NCBI RefSeq assembly: GCF_020697055.1
Contig: NZ_JAJFBP010000001.1
Coordinates: forward strand, 124,001 to 188,000
Reading direction: 5' to 3'
DNA from: Panacagrimonas sp.
GTDB lineage: Bacteria; Pseudomonadota; Gammaproteobacteria; Nevskiales; Nevskiaceae
DNA: 64,000 nucleotides
Both the position numbers and the translations under genes were made by a program. The notes below the pieces were generated by a model that saw only the letters and a program-made list of their open reading frames with translations, was not told the origin of the DNA and made no database searches. This document shows positions 10,289-19,424 of the stretch, piece by piece. Positions within the stretch are counted from its first letter, which is position 1, and each line of letters opens with the position of its first letter.

Positions 10289-11815
10289 ATGGCAATGGAC
10301 GGAGATCGCGGCCTGACCGCACTGCTGCCGCAGGTGCAGTCGTTCCTGAAGGAACCCCGCAAGGCATTCATCGACGGCAAGTGGATGGCCGCCAAGAGCG
10401 GCAAGACCTTCGAGGTCTACAACCCGGCAACGGGCGAAATCATCGGCCACGCTGCGGCCTGCGAGAAGGCCGACGTCGATGTCGCGGTCGCCGCTGCGCG
10501 CAAGGCGTTCGACGCCGGTCCCTGGACCAAGATGACCCCCGCCGAGCGCGGCCGCATCATCTGGAAGGTCGGCGACCTGATCCTCAAGTACACCGAAGAG
10601 CTCGCGCAGCTCGAGTCGATCGACAACGGCAAGCCGATCTCGATCGCGCGCGCCGCCGACGTGGTGCTGTCGGCCGACATCTTCCACTACATGGCCGGCT
10701 GGGCCACGAAGATCGAAGGCAACTCGCTGTCGCTGTCAGTGCCCTATACGCCGGGCGTCGAGTACCAGGCGTTCACGCGCAAGGAGCCGATCGGCGTCGT
10801 CGCGCAGATCATTCCCTGGAACTTCCCGCTGCTGATGGCCGCGTGGAAGCTCGCGCCGGTGCTGGCCTCGGGCTGCACGGTGGTGATGAAGCTGGCCGAA
10901 GAGACCCCGATGTCGGGCCTGCGCCTGGCGTCGATCCTGCAGGAAGCAGGCGTGCCCGACGGCGTGGTGAACATCCTCACCGGCTTCGGCGAGACCTGCG
11001 GCGCCCCGCTGGCCGCGCACCCGAACGTCGACAAGGTCGCGTTCACCGGTTCGACCGAAGTCGGCAAGCTGATCGTCAAGGCGGCATCGAACGATCTGAA
11101 GAAGGTCACGCTCGAGCTGGGCGGCAAGTCGCCCAACATCATCCTCAACGACGCGGACCTCGACGTCGCCATTCCCGGCGCCGCGATGGGCATCTTCTTC
11201 AACCACGGCCAGGCCTGCTGCGCGGGTTCGCGTCTGTTCGTGCAGGACAAGGTGTACGACAAGGTCGTCGCCGGCATCGCCGAGATCGGCAAGAAGATCA
11301 AGCTCGGCCCGGGCCTCGACCCGACCACCGAGATGGGTCCGATGGTGTCGCAGACGCAGTACGAGCGCGTGTCGGGCTTCCTGACGTCGGGCCGTGACCA
11401 GGGCGCCAAGGCGCTGTGCGGCGGCAACCCGGTCACCGGCAAGGGCTACTTCATCGAGCCGACCGTGCTGGTCGACACCAACGAGAAGATGAAGGTGGTG
11501 CAGGAGGAGATCTTCGGACCGGTCCTGACGGCGATGCCGTTCAAGAACGTCGACGAGGACCTGATCCGTCGCGCCAACGACTCGCTGTACGGCCTGGCCG
11601 GCGGCGTGTTCTCCACCAACATCAACCTTGCGCACAAGATCGCCAACCGCCTCAAGGCCGGTACGGTCTGGGTCAATTGCTACAACATCTTCGACGCTTC
11701 GATGCCCTTTGGCGGCTACAAGCAGTCGGGCTGGGGTCGCGAGATGGGCCACGACGTGCTGCGCAACTACCTCGAGACCAAGTCGGTCTGCGTGTCGCTC
11801 GGCGCCGGAATCTAA
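10289..11815 (+). CDS. NAD(P)-dependent aldehyde dehydrogenase
   Basis: The protein has 508 residues. The classical fold shows PWNFPLLMAAWK, the nucleotide motif FTGSTEVGK, the general base Glu276 in LELGGKSPN and the catalytic Cys310 in GQACCAG. EIFGPVL and NPFGGYK-like MPFGGYKQSG near the end complete the family pattern. Closest in character to ALDH1/phenylacetaldehyde or betaine-aldehyde dehydrogenases; the substrate cannot be read. The ATG at 10289 is preceded by GAGGAGATAG. The gene is alone, with a terminator after it. Confidence 0.92.
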   Translation: MAMDGDRGLTALLPQVQSFLKEPRKAFIDGKWMAAKSGKTFEVYNPATGEIIGHAAACEKADVDVAVAAARKAFDAGPWTKMTPAERGRIIWKVGDLILKYTEELAQLESIDNGKPISIARAADVVLSADIFHYMAGWATKIEGNSLSLSVPYTPGVEYQAFTRKEPIGVVAQIIPWNFPLLMAAWKLAPVLASGCTVVMKLAEETPMSGLRLASILQEAGVPDGVVNILTGFGETCGAPLAAHPNVDKVAFTGSTEVGKLIVKAASNDLKKVTLELGGKSPNIILNDADLDVAIPGAAMGIFFNHGQACCAGSRLFVQDKVYDKVVAGIAEIGKKIKLGPGLDPTTEMGPMVSQTQYERVSGFLTSGRDQGAKALCGGNPVTGKGYFIEPTVLVDTNEKMKVVQEEIFGPVLTAMPFKNVDEDLIRRANDSLYGLAGGVFSTNINLAHKIANRLKAGTVWVNCYNIFDASMPFGGYKQSGWGREMGHDVLRNYLETKSVCVSLGAGI

Positions 11816-11836
11816 GCTCCGCGCACCGCTGTTTCG

Positions 11837-11869
11837 AAGGCCGCCCCGATCCGTCGGGGCGGCCTTTTT
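11837..11869 (+). terminator. Rho-independent terminator after the aldehyde dehydrogenase
   Basis: AAGGCCGCCCCGA (11837-11849), loop TCCG, TCGGGGCGGCC (11854-11864) and five T. The stem is long and perfect. Confidence 0.93.
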
Positions 11870-12006
11870 CATGGGCGGCCGGTCGGGCCGACCGCCGCCC
11901 ATCTCCCCGTGATGGCAATCCGTCCCCCAACGGATTAGGTTGGCGCGGGGATTCAGATCGGCCGCGGACGTGCACGCATTCCGGGCCCATCAAGGGGAGA
12001 GAAAAC

Positions 12007-13968
12007 ATGACGAGCTTGCCCAGGGGGCGCGTGTGCCCACGCGCGGGTCGATCGCGGTATGACGCTCGACCCTCAATCACACTCACGCGGTTCCTCCACG
12101 CCGCCATGGCGGGTGCCCTGCTACTGAGCGGCGCGGCCCAGGCCGCGACCACGATCACCCAGCCAACGACCGAGCAGCCCGGAAATGTCGTGCGCTCGGA
12201 CGCGGTCACCCTGGCCATCAACCCGGGCGGGTTGAGTGCCTCTCGCTCGTCGTCCACCGCGACGTACACCTACCAGGGCAATGCTTCCATCCTGAACGCG
12301 TGTACCGGCGCGAATTCGCCGCTGAGCCAGTTGATCGTCAAGGCACCGGATGGGACCGAGGTCCTGAACCGGACCAGCCCCTGGAAAAACGCCTCGCTCG
12401 CCTCGGTGCTGAACGGCACGTTCGATCTTCCGATCGATCCCCAGCCGGCGACGGCGCCCAGCGGGGGATACCGCGGCGGTCCGTGGAACGCATCGCTGAG
12501 CCTCGCGGGTCTGCCGGCGGGTATGTACACGGTGATCACGGTCATCACCAACAAGACCAAGACCGGCGTGCTCGGCAGCTGCATCACCGCCACGGCGACC
12601 GCCGGCACGACCGCGTCCACCGCGGGCACCGTGACCGAATCGTTCACGTTCGAATACCGACCGTGGCAGCAGTCCTTCGTGGACTACTTCGAGATGGGCT
12701 CGGTGCAGTTCAACACCACGCCGAAGGAGTTTGCGTTCGAGGTCGACGGCAGTGCGTCGCCGATCGTCACGGGCGCGGCCGCTGCGGCGGCGATGCATTT
12801 TTTCGCGCTGCCCGACCCGACCGTGGATCCGAGCACCAACCTGCAGCTGCATCTGTACACGCCCCCGGCCGATCCGTTGATCTGCGTCGACGAACCCCAC
12901 CTGTGCCTGCCTCCCGATGCCATTCCATGCGACCCGGAAACGGGCTGCACCCCGCGCATCGCGGTCATCACCTACGACCAGCCCGGCACGTCGCTATCGC
13001 ACAACCAGCTGGTCGGCTTCTTCGACCTGCAGACGCGCGCGTTCGTCGCCCATGCGCGAACGGGCGGCAAGATCCGCGTGCTGGCGTCCGGCGGAACGGA
13101 TCTCGACGCGCTACTGAATGAAGCTTGGAAAACGCTGGTCAACACCGCCGCGGGCGCGGGCATCGATCTGCCGCACCTGCTGAGCCAGCCCGTCGTCGTT
13201 CGCGTGCCGGGCCCGACGCAGGCCGAGCAGATCGAGGCGACGGTGAGCCTGCTCGAGGCCATCCAGTTGGCGTACATCCCGACCGTGGCCGGACCGCTCG
13301 GGCCGCCGACGCTGGGCGCGGGCCTGATCGTCCACATCGGCTCGTGGAACGGGATGCCCGACAAGGGCGGTGGAAGCGGATATGGCTTGCAGGTGAAGTC
13401 GGCGGAGGATCTTCCCGCGCTGCCTGCGCTTCCGAGCATCGGCGCGCTGCTCGCATCGGGCGGCAAGCTGCGCCACATCGTCGGCAAGGTCCCGCCGGGA
13501 GGCGGCCAGCACATGATCGCGCTGAGCGTCGACACCTCTCCGGGTGCGCCCAACGGGCTGCCGGTGTGGCTGCCGCTGGTGAGCGGCGTCGCAACCGTCG
13601 GCGACAACGGCGTCGAATTCATCGGCGACGACCTGCTGACGATCCATTTCGAACTGTGCCTCGCGGGCAGGTGCTCCGGCTTGAGCACGCTGGCCGGCAC
13701 GGGTCTGGCGATCTTCCCGGCCAGTCCGCTGACGGGCACGCTCTCCATCGGCGAGCTGCCGCTGATCTGGACGACCTGCACCGCGGGCCTGGGGACCTCG
13801 ACGTGTCCTGCCGGCAGCGTCCGGTTGATCACCGATATCGACCGCCTCGTGGCGGACTCGACCGGCAGCGTGCTGACCGATCCGGCCGTGCAGGATGTCC
13901 TGCAACGGGCCGACCCGGTGCTGGATCAGCTGCTGGGGGGGCCGCTGGGCGGTATTCCGGGGTTGTAG
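12007..13968 (+). CDS. Large secreted protein of unknown function
   Basis: I do not recognise a family. The 653-residue protein starts with a long basic N-region and a hydrophobic stretch ending GAAQA near residue 46, a Sec signal. The mature part is rich in Thr, Ser, Pro and Gly with beta-sheet character and several cysteines: four in about 20 residues near 300 (CVDEPHLC, then CDPETGC), and four more near 550-600. It ends in a Leu/Gly-rich tail LLGGPLGGIPGL. A ribosome site AGGGGAGAG precedes the ATG, and terminators on both sides make it a single-gene unit. Location in the periplasm, the outer membrane or outside the cell are all possible. A later in-frame ATG at codon 34 would give a shorter signal. 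Confidence 0.75.
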   Translation: MTSLPRGRVCPRAGRSRYDARPSITLTRFLHAAMAGALLLSGAAQAATTITQPTTEQPGNVVRSDAVTLAINPGGLSASRSSSTATYTYQGNASILNACTGANSPLSQLIVKAPDGTEVLNRTSPWKNASLASVLNGTFDLPIDPQPATAPSGGYRGGPWNASLSLAGLPAGMYTVITVITNKTKTGVLGSCITATATAGTTASTAGTVTESFTFEYRPWQQSFVDYFEMGSVQFNTTPKEFAFEVDGSASPIVTGAAAAAAMHFFALPDPTVDPSTNLQLHLYTPPADPLICVDEPHLCLPPDAIPCDPETGCTPRIAVITYDQPGTSLSHNQLVGFFDLQTRAFVAHARTGGKIRVLASGGTDLDALLNEAWKTLVNTAAGAGIDLPHLLSQPVVVRVPGPTQAEQIEATVSLLEAIQLAYIPTVAGPLGPPTLGAGLIVHIGSWNGMPDKGGGSGYGLQVKSAEDLPALPALPSIGALLASGGKLRHIVGKVPPGGGQHMIALSVDTSPGAPNGLPVWLPLVSGVATVGDNGVEFIGDDLLTIHFELCLAGRCSGLSTLAGTGLAIFPASPLTGTLSIGELPLIWTTCTAGLGTSTCPAGSVRLITDIDRLVADSTGSVLTDPAVQDVLQRADPVLDQLLGGPLGGIPGL

Positions 13969-13985
13969 GTCTGCGTGACCAACCA

Positions 13986-14014
13986 GGGCCGCCGCCGCGA
14001 GGGGCGGCCCTTTT
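13986..14014 (+). terminator. Rho-independent terminator after the secreted protein
   Basis: GGGCCGCC (13986-13993) pairs with GGCGGCCC (14003-14010) around a 9-base loop and is followed by four T. It lies 18 bases after the stop codon and 17 bases before the next start. Confidence 0.75.
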
Positions 14015-14031
14015 CCGTTGGAGAAAGTCCG

Positions 14032-15531
14032 ATGTGGATGCGCGTCGCCCTGCTGTGTCTGCTCGTGGGACTCTCGACCTCGAGGGCGCAACCTCTGGTC
14101 GAGTGGCCGGGATACGCCACGCGAACCGGCGCCGACGGGGCGACGTTGCTCGTTCCCGACGCAGCCGGCGCTGCGCGTCCGATCCTGGTGCTGCTGCCGT
14201 TCACCGGCGGCGCCGCGTACGACCTGCTGGATCGCTGGTACACCGCCTCGTTGCCGGTGCACGCGGCGCATCGCGGACTGATCGTGGTCCTGCCTGCGGC
14301 CGCGGGCAGCGCACAGGATTACGCCAGCGGCGCGGCGTGGACCGGGACGCTGGATCGCTGGACGCGCGACGTGGCGGTGGCCGTCGACGAGGCGGTCGCG
14401 CGACACGGCGGCGATCCGCGTCGCGTCGTGCTCGCCGGCTACTCGATGGGCGGGGATCTGGCCTGGGCGTTGATGCAGCGCCAGCGCGATCGCTACGCCG
14501 GCGCGATCGTGATGGGCAGCCGCGCCACCTATCGCGAAAAGGGCGCGCTGGAACACCTGGCAACCCGCGGATTTCGCGTGTCGTATTTCATGGCCGCAAG
14601 CGAAGACGCCGCGCGCGTCGCCGGCGCGCAGGCGGCCCAGTCGGCCGCGACCAGGGCCGGTATCGCGATGAAGAGTTCGACCGCACCGGGCGGCCACGTG
14701 CCGGCGCCGCCGCTGCTCTTCGCCGACGCGCTCGATCATGCGTTCGGCTTCGATGCGCGCGATCGACCGGTTCTGCCGACGACGCGCACCGCGTTGGGCG
14801 TGGGACAGGACCCCTCCGATGGCGATGCCACCGGCGAAGCGGAGGTCGAAGCCGGCGCCGACGACGAGGACACCGACGATCCGCGCCGGCACGAATATCG
14901 AACGCTGGATGTGCACGCGGTGCTGCGCAGTGGCGGTCGACGCCCGCTCAGGCCGGCGACCACGAGCGAGCGGCCCGCAAGCCTGCCAACCTGCGACTGG
15001 GAACCGTTCGAGGACGAACGGGACGACAGCGGCTGGGGCTATCGCGACGGGCGCGGCAAGGTGCGCGTCGCGCCGCATTTTTCCAACGCCGACGAATTCG
15101 ACGAAGAGGGCCTGGCGCAGGTCTGGGACGATCTCGAAGGCGGTCCCGGCTATCTGAACTGCAAGGGCGAGTACTTCGATGTCTATTACGAGTACGGCGC
15201 CGACGAGTTCAGCGACGATCTCGTGCGCTTCGACGACTACGTGTTCGATCGGGACGACAACCGGGTGCGCGCCATCGGCTTTCGCAATCGTCGCGGACAG
15301 ATCGTGCTGCCGGCGCAATACGAGTACGCCACATCGTTCTGTGACGGGGTGGCCAAGGTGGGACGCGACTGTCGCGTACGCCGGGACGACGGCTACAAGG
15401 AAGTCGACGTGCAATGCCAGGCCTGGCGCTACATCGATCACGCCGGACGGACGGTCGGCCGCCCGCGAGTGGATCCGGACTGCGGCGAGTGGCTGCAGGA
15501 ACCGCGTTTCGAGGACGCGCCGGACGACTGA
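14032..15531 (+). CDS. Secreted alpha/beta hydrolase fused to C-terminal WG-like repeats
   Basis: The protein has 499 residues. Residues 1-19 form a signal peptide (cleavage after SRA). Residues about 40-270 are an alpha/beta hydrolase like polyhydroxybutyrate depolymerase or feruloyl-esterase relatives, with nucleophile Ser138 in GYSMGG and a His in GGHVP. An acidic linker follows. From Trp335 on, WGYRDGRGKVRVAPHF, GYLNCKGEYFD and GFRNRRGQIVLPAQYEYA are WG-type repeats. GGAGAAAG precedes the ATG at 14032; an in-frame start at 13975 would overlap the terminator. This domain pairing is unusual. The substrate is unknown. Confidence 0.8.
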   Translation: MWMRVALLCLLVGLSTSRAQPLVEWPGYATRTGADGATLLVPDAAGAARPILVLLPFTGGAAYDLLDRWYTASLPVHAAHRGLIVVLPAAAGSAQDYASGAAWTGTLDRWTRDVAVAVDEAVARHGGDPRRVVLAGYSMGGDLAWALMQRQRDRYAGAIVMGSRATYREKGALEHLATRGFRVSYFMAASEDAARVAGAQAAQSAATRAGIAMKSSTAPGGHVPAPPLLFADALDHAFGFDARDRPVLPTTRTALGVGQDPSDGDATGEAEVEAGADDEDTDDPRRHEYRTLDVHAVLRSGGRRPLRPATTSERPASLPTCDWEPFEDERDDSGWGYRDGRGKVRVAPHFSNADEFDEEGLAQVWDDLEGGPGYLNCKGEYFDVYYEYGADEFSDDLVRFDDYVFDRDDNRVRAIGFRNRRGQIVLPAQYEYATSFCDGVAKVGRDCRVRRDDGYKEVDVQCQAWRYIDHAGRTVGRPRVDPDCGEWLQEPRFEDAPDD

Positions 15532-15603
15532 TGCGAACCGGGTAGGCGAGGCGGGCTCCCCGCCCGCACAATCCGGCTTCGAATTCCGTTGCGGCCACAT
15601 CGC

Positions 15604-16638
15604 GTGAGCATCCACCACAAATCGATCACGATCGGCCTGCGCTCGCGCCTGTGGACGCTGGTGTTCCGCGTGTTCCTCAAACCGATGCTGCGACGGATGA
15701 TCCGCGGCTCGCACGAGAGCATCGCGCGCCAGCAGTTGCGACTTGCCGGCCAGGCCTGCCGCGATACGGCGGGGCTGGCGCAGGGCTATCGCATCGTCAA
15801 TCGCGTGCCGGGCCTGACCGTCGGCGACTTCGAGGATCGCAGCAAGCCGGTGATCCTGTGGCTGCACGGCGGCGCGTTCATCCTGCCGGCGGTGCCGGCC
15901 GTGCACCTGCGCCTGCTGGCGCTGCTGTGCAAGGAGCTCGACGCGGTCGGCTTCCTGCCGGACTACCGGCTGGCACCGTTCAACCGCTTTCCGGCCGCGC
16001 TCGACGACAGCGAGCGCGCGTACGCCGGGCTGCTGGAGATGGGCTTCGATGCCTCGCGCATCGCGATCGCCGGTGACTCCGCGGGTGGCAACCTCACGCT
16101 CGGCGTGCTGCAGCGCGCGCGGCGCAAGAGCCTTCCGATGCCGGCCTGCGTGCTGCCGGTGTCGCCGGCGACCGAACTCGGTCGCGTGCACGGGCCGCCG
16201 TCGCGTCACCTGATGCGCCGTCGCGACGCGATCCTGCCCATCACGTCGCTGCAGCGCGTGGACGATCTCTACGCCGGCGACTGGGATGCGTCCGATCCGG
16301 AGCTCTCGCCGCTGTACGCGGACTATCGCGGTTTCCCACCGATGTTTTTCGTCGTCGGCGCCGACGAGGTGCTGTGCGACGACTCGATACTCGCCGCGCG
16401 GCAGGCCGAGGCCGCCGGCGTGGACGTGCGCTGCGACGTCTGGCCCGTTCTTCCGCACGCGTTCCCGTTGTTCGAGACGCTGTTTCCGGAGACCGAGATC
16501 GTGCGCGCCGACATGGCCGCGTTCCTTCGCAGGCATCTGGCCGGCGTGCGCGCTCCCGCGGTGCCGGGCGAAGTCAGGGATCGTGCTTTCGAAGGCTCCG
16601 CGCATCTGCGCGCGGATCCTTCGCTGCGCTCGGGATGA
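15604..16638 (+). CDS. Alpha/beta hydrolase of the hormone-sensitive-lipase family
   Basis: The protein has 344 residues from the GTG at 15604; a TTG at 15589 would add five. The oxyanion motif HGGAF is near residue 91, the nucleophile motif GDSAGGN near 158 and the catalytic His in LPHAF near 283. These are the marks of the HSL/bacterial esterase family acting on short- to medium-chain esters. No signal peptide is obvious. The last about 20 residues are encoded by a dispersed-repeat-like sequence and are probably not part of the fold. The stop overlaps the rlmA start by four bases (ATGA). Confidence 0.85.
   Translation: MSIHHKSITIGLRSRLWTLVFRVFLKPMLRRMIRGSHESIARQQLRLAGQACRDTAGLAQGYRIVNRVPGLTVGDFEDRSKPVILWLHGGAFILPAVPAVHLRLLALLCKELDAVGFLPDYRLAPFNRFPAALDDSERAYAGLLEMGFDASRIAIAGDSAGGNLTLGVLQRARRKSLPMPACVLPVSPATELGRVHGPPSRHLMRRRDAILPITSLQRVDDLYAGDWDASDPELSPLYADYRGFPPMFFVVGADEVLCDDSILAARQAEAAGVDVRCDVWPVLPHAFPLFETLFPETEIVRADMAAFLRRHLAGVRAPAVPGEVRDRAFEGSAHLRADPSLRSG
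16600..16638. repeat. Dispersed-repeat-like element of the CATCCCGAGCGCAGCGAAGGATC type
   Basis: The reverse strand reads CATCCCGAGCGCAGCGAAGG followed by ATCCGCGCG, a sequence found as a short dispersed intergenic repeat in many proteobacteria. Here it lies at the junction of the HSL-type hydrolase and rlmA and supplies the hydrolase C-terminus. Recognition is from memory of the motif; only one copy is seen in this window. Confidence 0.4.
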
Positions 16639-17453
16639 CCGGGACGCAGGTGCTGAGGTGCCCCATCTGTGCGGGCCCCTTCACGGTCGACCCGCGCAGC
16701 TGGCGCTGCACCAGCGGTCACGCGTTCGACCTCGGGCGCGAGGGCTACGCCAATCTGCTGCCGGTGCAGCACAAGCACAGCCGCGAACCCGGCGACACCG
16801 CGCAGTCGCTCGCCGCGCGCCGCGCATTCCTCGATGCGGGACATTACGCGCCATTGCGCGACGCGCTCGCATCGATGGTGGCGCGTTCGCACCACCTGCT
16901 CGACATCGGTTGCGGTGAGGGCTACTACACCGCGGCGCTGGCACCCCTCGCCGGCACGGTGATCGGAATCGACATCGCCAAGCCGGCCGTGCGCATGGCG
17001 GCGCGGCGGCATCCGGGTCCGACCTGGATCGTCGGCAGCGGCGCACGGTTGCCGATCGCCGATGCCTCGATCGACACGGTGTGCACGCTGTTCACGCCGC
17101 TCCATCCGGCAGAGACCGTGCGCGTGCTGGGCCTCGATGGCGACGTGATCGTCGCGACGCCGGCCGAAGCGCACCTGCAGGCGCTGCGGGCGGCGCTGTT
17201 CGAACGGGTGGAGCCGCACGTGCCGGAAAAATTTCGCGAAGCTTTTGCGCCGGAGCTGATGTGCGTCGAACAGCGCGAGATCCGCTACCCCTTGGCGCTC
17301 TCCGCGGCCGCGCTCGCGCAGCTGCTGGACATGACGCCCTACGCGTGGAAAGCGCGGCCGGAACGGCGCGCGGCGTTGCAGGCCACGGACGGACTCGAGA
17401 CCGAGGCCGCGTTCATGCTCATGCGGTTTCGGAGGAGGGCGTCGGCGCGCTGA
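16635..17453 (+). CDS. rlmA: 23S rRNA guanine-N1 methyltransferase RlmA
   Basis: The protein has 272 residues, matching E. coli RlmA (RrmA). The N-terminal zinc knuckle LRCPICAGPF with a later C and H (CTSGHAFDLGREGYANLL) is diagnostic. The SAM motif LDIGCGEGYY follows near residue 93. It methylates a guanine in helix 35 of 23S rRNA. The ATG overlaps the preceding hydrolase stop, and its 3' end overlaps the convergent radical-SAM gene by 35 bases. Confidence 0.93.
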   Translation: MTGTQVLRCPICAGPFTVDPRSWRCTSGHAFDLGREGYANLLPVQHKHSREPGDTAQSLAARRAFLDAGHYAPLRDALASMVARSHHLLDIGCGEGYYTAALAPLAGTVIGIDIAKPAVRMAARRHPGPTWIVGSGARLPIADASIDTVCTLFTPLHPAETVRVLGLDGDVIVATPAEAHLQALRAALFERVEPHVPEKFREAFAPELMCVEQREIRYPLALSAAALAQLLDMTPYAWKARPERRAALQATDGLETEAAFMLMRFRRRASAR

Positions 17454-19359
17454 GCGCGCGCTCGACGAAGCGCCTGGGCACGGTGGTGCGCGGCACGCGC
17501 TGCTCGAACCACGCACGGACGTCCTGTTCCAGGCCGATGCCGTGCATGAAGTTGTAGAGCGCCTTGTTGAGCGCCACACCCAGCGCGTCGTGATCCACGC
17601 CGGTGGGATCGACGAACCGCACGTCGTTCCTCGCGAAACGTCCCGGTTCCGGCGGCACCAGCGTGATGCCGTAGGCCGCCGGATCGCGGCCGACCGGCGA
17701 GTGCACGGTGCAGGCGAAGCGATGGAAGTAGCCCGACTGGATGCAGCCGGCCTCGAACAGCTGGCGCACGTATTCGAGCGAATCGACCGTGTCCTGCACG
17801 GTCTGCGTGGGGAATCCGTACATCAGGTAGGCGTGAACCAGGATGCCGGCGTCGGCGAACGCGCGCGTGACCCGCGCGACCTGTTCTACCGAGACCCCTT
17901 TCTTCATCAGCTTGAGCAGCCGGTCGGACGCGACTTCGAGTCCGCCCGAGATCGCGATGCAGCCGCTGTCGGCGAGCTGGCGGCACAGCGCCGGCGTGAA
18001 GGATTTTTCGAAGCGGATGTTGCCCCACCACGAGATCGCCAGGCGCCGACGCAGCAGTTCGGCCGACAGCGCCTTCAGACCCTTGGGCGGCGCCGCTTCG
18101 TCGACGAAATGAAAACCGGTCTGACCGGTCTCCTTCACCACCGATTCGATGCGATCGGCCAGGACGTTGGCGCCCGCCAGGTCGTAGCGCGAGATGTAGT
18201 CCAGGCTCACGTCGCAGAAGCTGCACTTCTTCCAGTAGCAGCCGTGCGCGACGGTGAGCTTGTTCCAGCGTCCGTCCGACCACAGCCGGTGCATCGGGTT
18301 GAGCATGTCGAGCAGCGACAGGTAGCGATCCAGCGGCAGGCCGTCCCAGGTCGGCGTGCCGACCTCGGAGAACGGGATGTCGGTTTCGCCGGCGTCGACG
18401 AAGCGCACCGCGCCGGACGCATCGCGCAGGAACGTGCGGACCAGGCGCTGCTGTGGGCGATCGCCCCGCAGGCGCTCGACCAGCGCCAGGCAGGGCCGTT
18501 CGCCCGCGTCGAGCGTCACGTAGTCGAAGTGGTCGAACACGCGCGGTTCGGACAGTTCGCGCAGCTCGGTGTTGACGTAGCCGCCGCCCAATGCGGTCAC
18601 GACGCGCGGATCGCGCGCCTTGATGCTCTGCGCGATGCGAAAGGCCGCGTAGACCGCGCCCGGAAACGGAACCGAGATCAGCACGAGGTCCGGTCGCTGG
18701 CGCTCCATCGCCTCCATCGTCAGCGCATGCAGGGTCTGGTCCACGAGCGTCGGCGCCGCCGCCAGGGCCGCGGCCAGCGGATCGAAGTGCGGCTGGCTCA
18801 TCGCCAGCGATTCGGCGTAGCGCACGAACTCGAAGCGCGGATCGGCGGTGTCGCGCAGCACGTCGGCCAGATCGTCCAGGTAGAGCGTGGCCAGGTGCCG
18901 CGCTCGATCCTGCGTGCCGAGCGCTCCGAAAGCCCAGGCCAGCGGATCGCCGCTGCCGTCCGCGTCGACGTACACGTCGAGCGCGGAAAAGCGCGGGCCT
19001 TCGGGCAGAAATCGGCGCGTGGCGATGCGATGCGCGAGCGTCGGGTCGCGATGCTGCAGGAAGCCGAGCACCGCGGGGAGCGTCTCGGCGTAGCGCGCGT
19101 GCTGGTCCAGGAAATGGCGCGTGGCGGGCGAGCGGCGATTGCGCGGCTGCTGCTGTGCGGCGCTGTGCAGGCGTTCGAGGCCGGGCGCCGAGAACAGCGC
19201 CAGCACCAGCTCGATCGCCAGGTCCACCTGGTGCGCATCGATGCCGCGCGAGCGCAGGAACCCGGTCAGGTATGCGGTCGAGGGGTAGGGGGTGTTGAGC
19301 TGCGTCATCGGCGCGATGACGGACAGCACGCGGGGCGAAGCAGGGGACATGGCGCGCAT
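17419..19359 (-). CDS. B12-binding-domain radical SAM protein
   Basis: The protein has 646 residues. The N-terminal third resembles a cobalamin-binding Rossmann fold (VISVPFPGAVYAAFRIAQSIK and GGGYVNTELR). The radical SAM part starts near residue 365 with HGCYWKKCSFCDVSLDYISRY. The cluster cysteines would be Cys374, Cys379 and Cys382, giving CX4CX2C rather than the canonical CX3CX2C. Later motifs LEVASDRLLKLMKKGVS and LMYGFPTQT fit radical SAM/HemN-like barrels. The reaction is unknown. A second ATG three codons later (19350) is possible. It is divergent from the ferredoxin-reductase-like gene and convergent with rlmA. Confidence 0.85.
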   Translation of the reverse strand: MRAMSPASPRVLSVIAPMTQLNTPYPSTAYLTGFLRSRGIDAHQVDLAIELVLALFSAPGLERLHSAAQQQPRNRRSPATRHFLDQHARYAETLPAVLGFLQHRDPTLAHRIATRRFLPEGPRFSALDVYVDADGSGDPLAWAFGALGTQDRARHLATLYLDDLADVLRDTADPRFEFVRYAESLAMSQPHFDPLAAALAAAPTLVDQTLHALTMEAMERQRPDLVLISVPFPGAVYAAFRIAQSIKARDPRVVTALGGGYVNTELRELSEPRVFDHFDYVTLDAGERPCLALVERLRGDRPQQRLVRTFLRDASGAVRFVDAGETDIPFSEVGTPTWDGLPLDRYLSLLDMLNPMHRLWSDGRWNKLTVAHGCYWKKCSFCDVSLDYISRYDLAGANVLADRIESVVKETGQTGFHFVDEAAPPKGLKALSAELLRRRLAISWWGNIRFEKSFTPALCRQLADSGCIAISGGLEVASDRLLKLMKKGVSVEQVARVTRAFADAGILVHAYLMYGFPTQTVQDTVDSLEYVRQLFEAGCIQSGYFHRFACTVHSPVGRDPAAYGITLVPPEPGRFARNDVRFVDPTGVDHDALGVALNKALYNFMHGIGLEQDVRAWFEQRVPRTTVPRRFVERALSAPTPSSETA

Positions 19360-19424
19360 CGTGCCGCAAAAAGCGGTCGACGATCGTTAGAATGCCGGCC
19401 CTTCCCTCCGCTTCTTCCCGCCTC

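Noticed and set aside
15540..15575. Hairpin GGCGGGCTCCCCGCCC as a terminator after the WG-repeat esterase
   Set aside because: No T run follows; more likely a short intergenic repeat remnant.
13111..16605. Very long minus-strand open frame (over 1100 codons)
   Set aside because: It is antisense to three supported plus-strand genes and shows low-complexity shadow composition.
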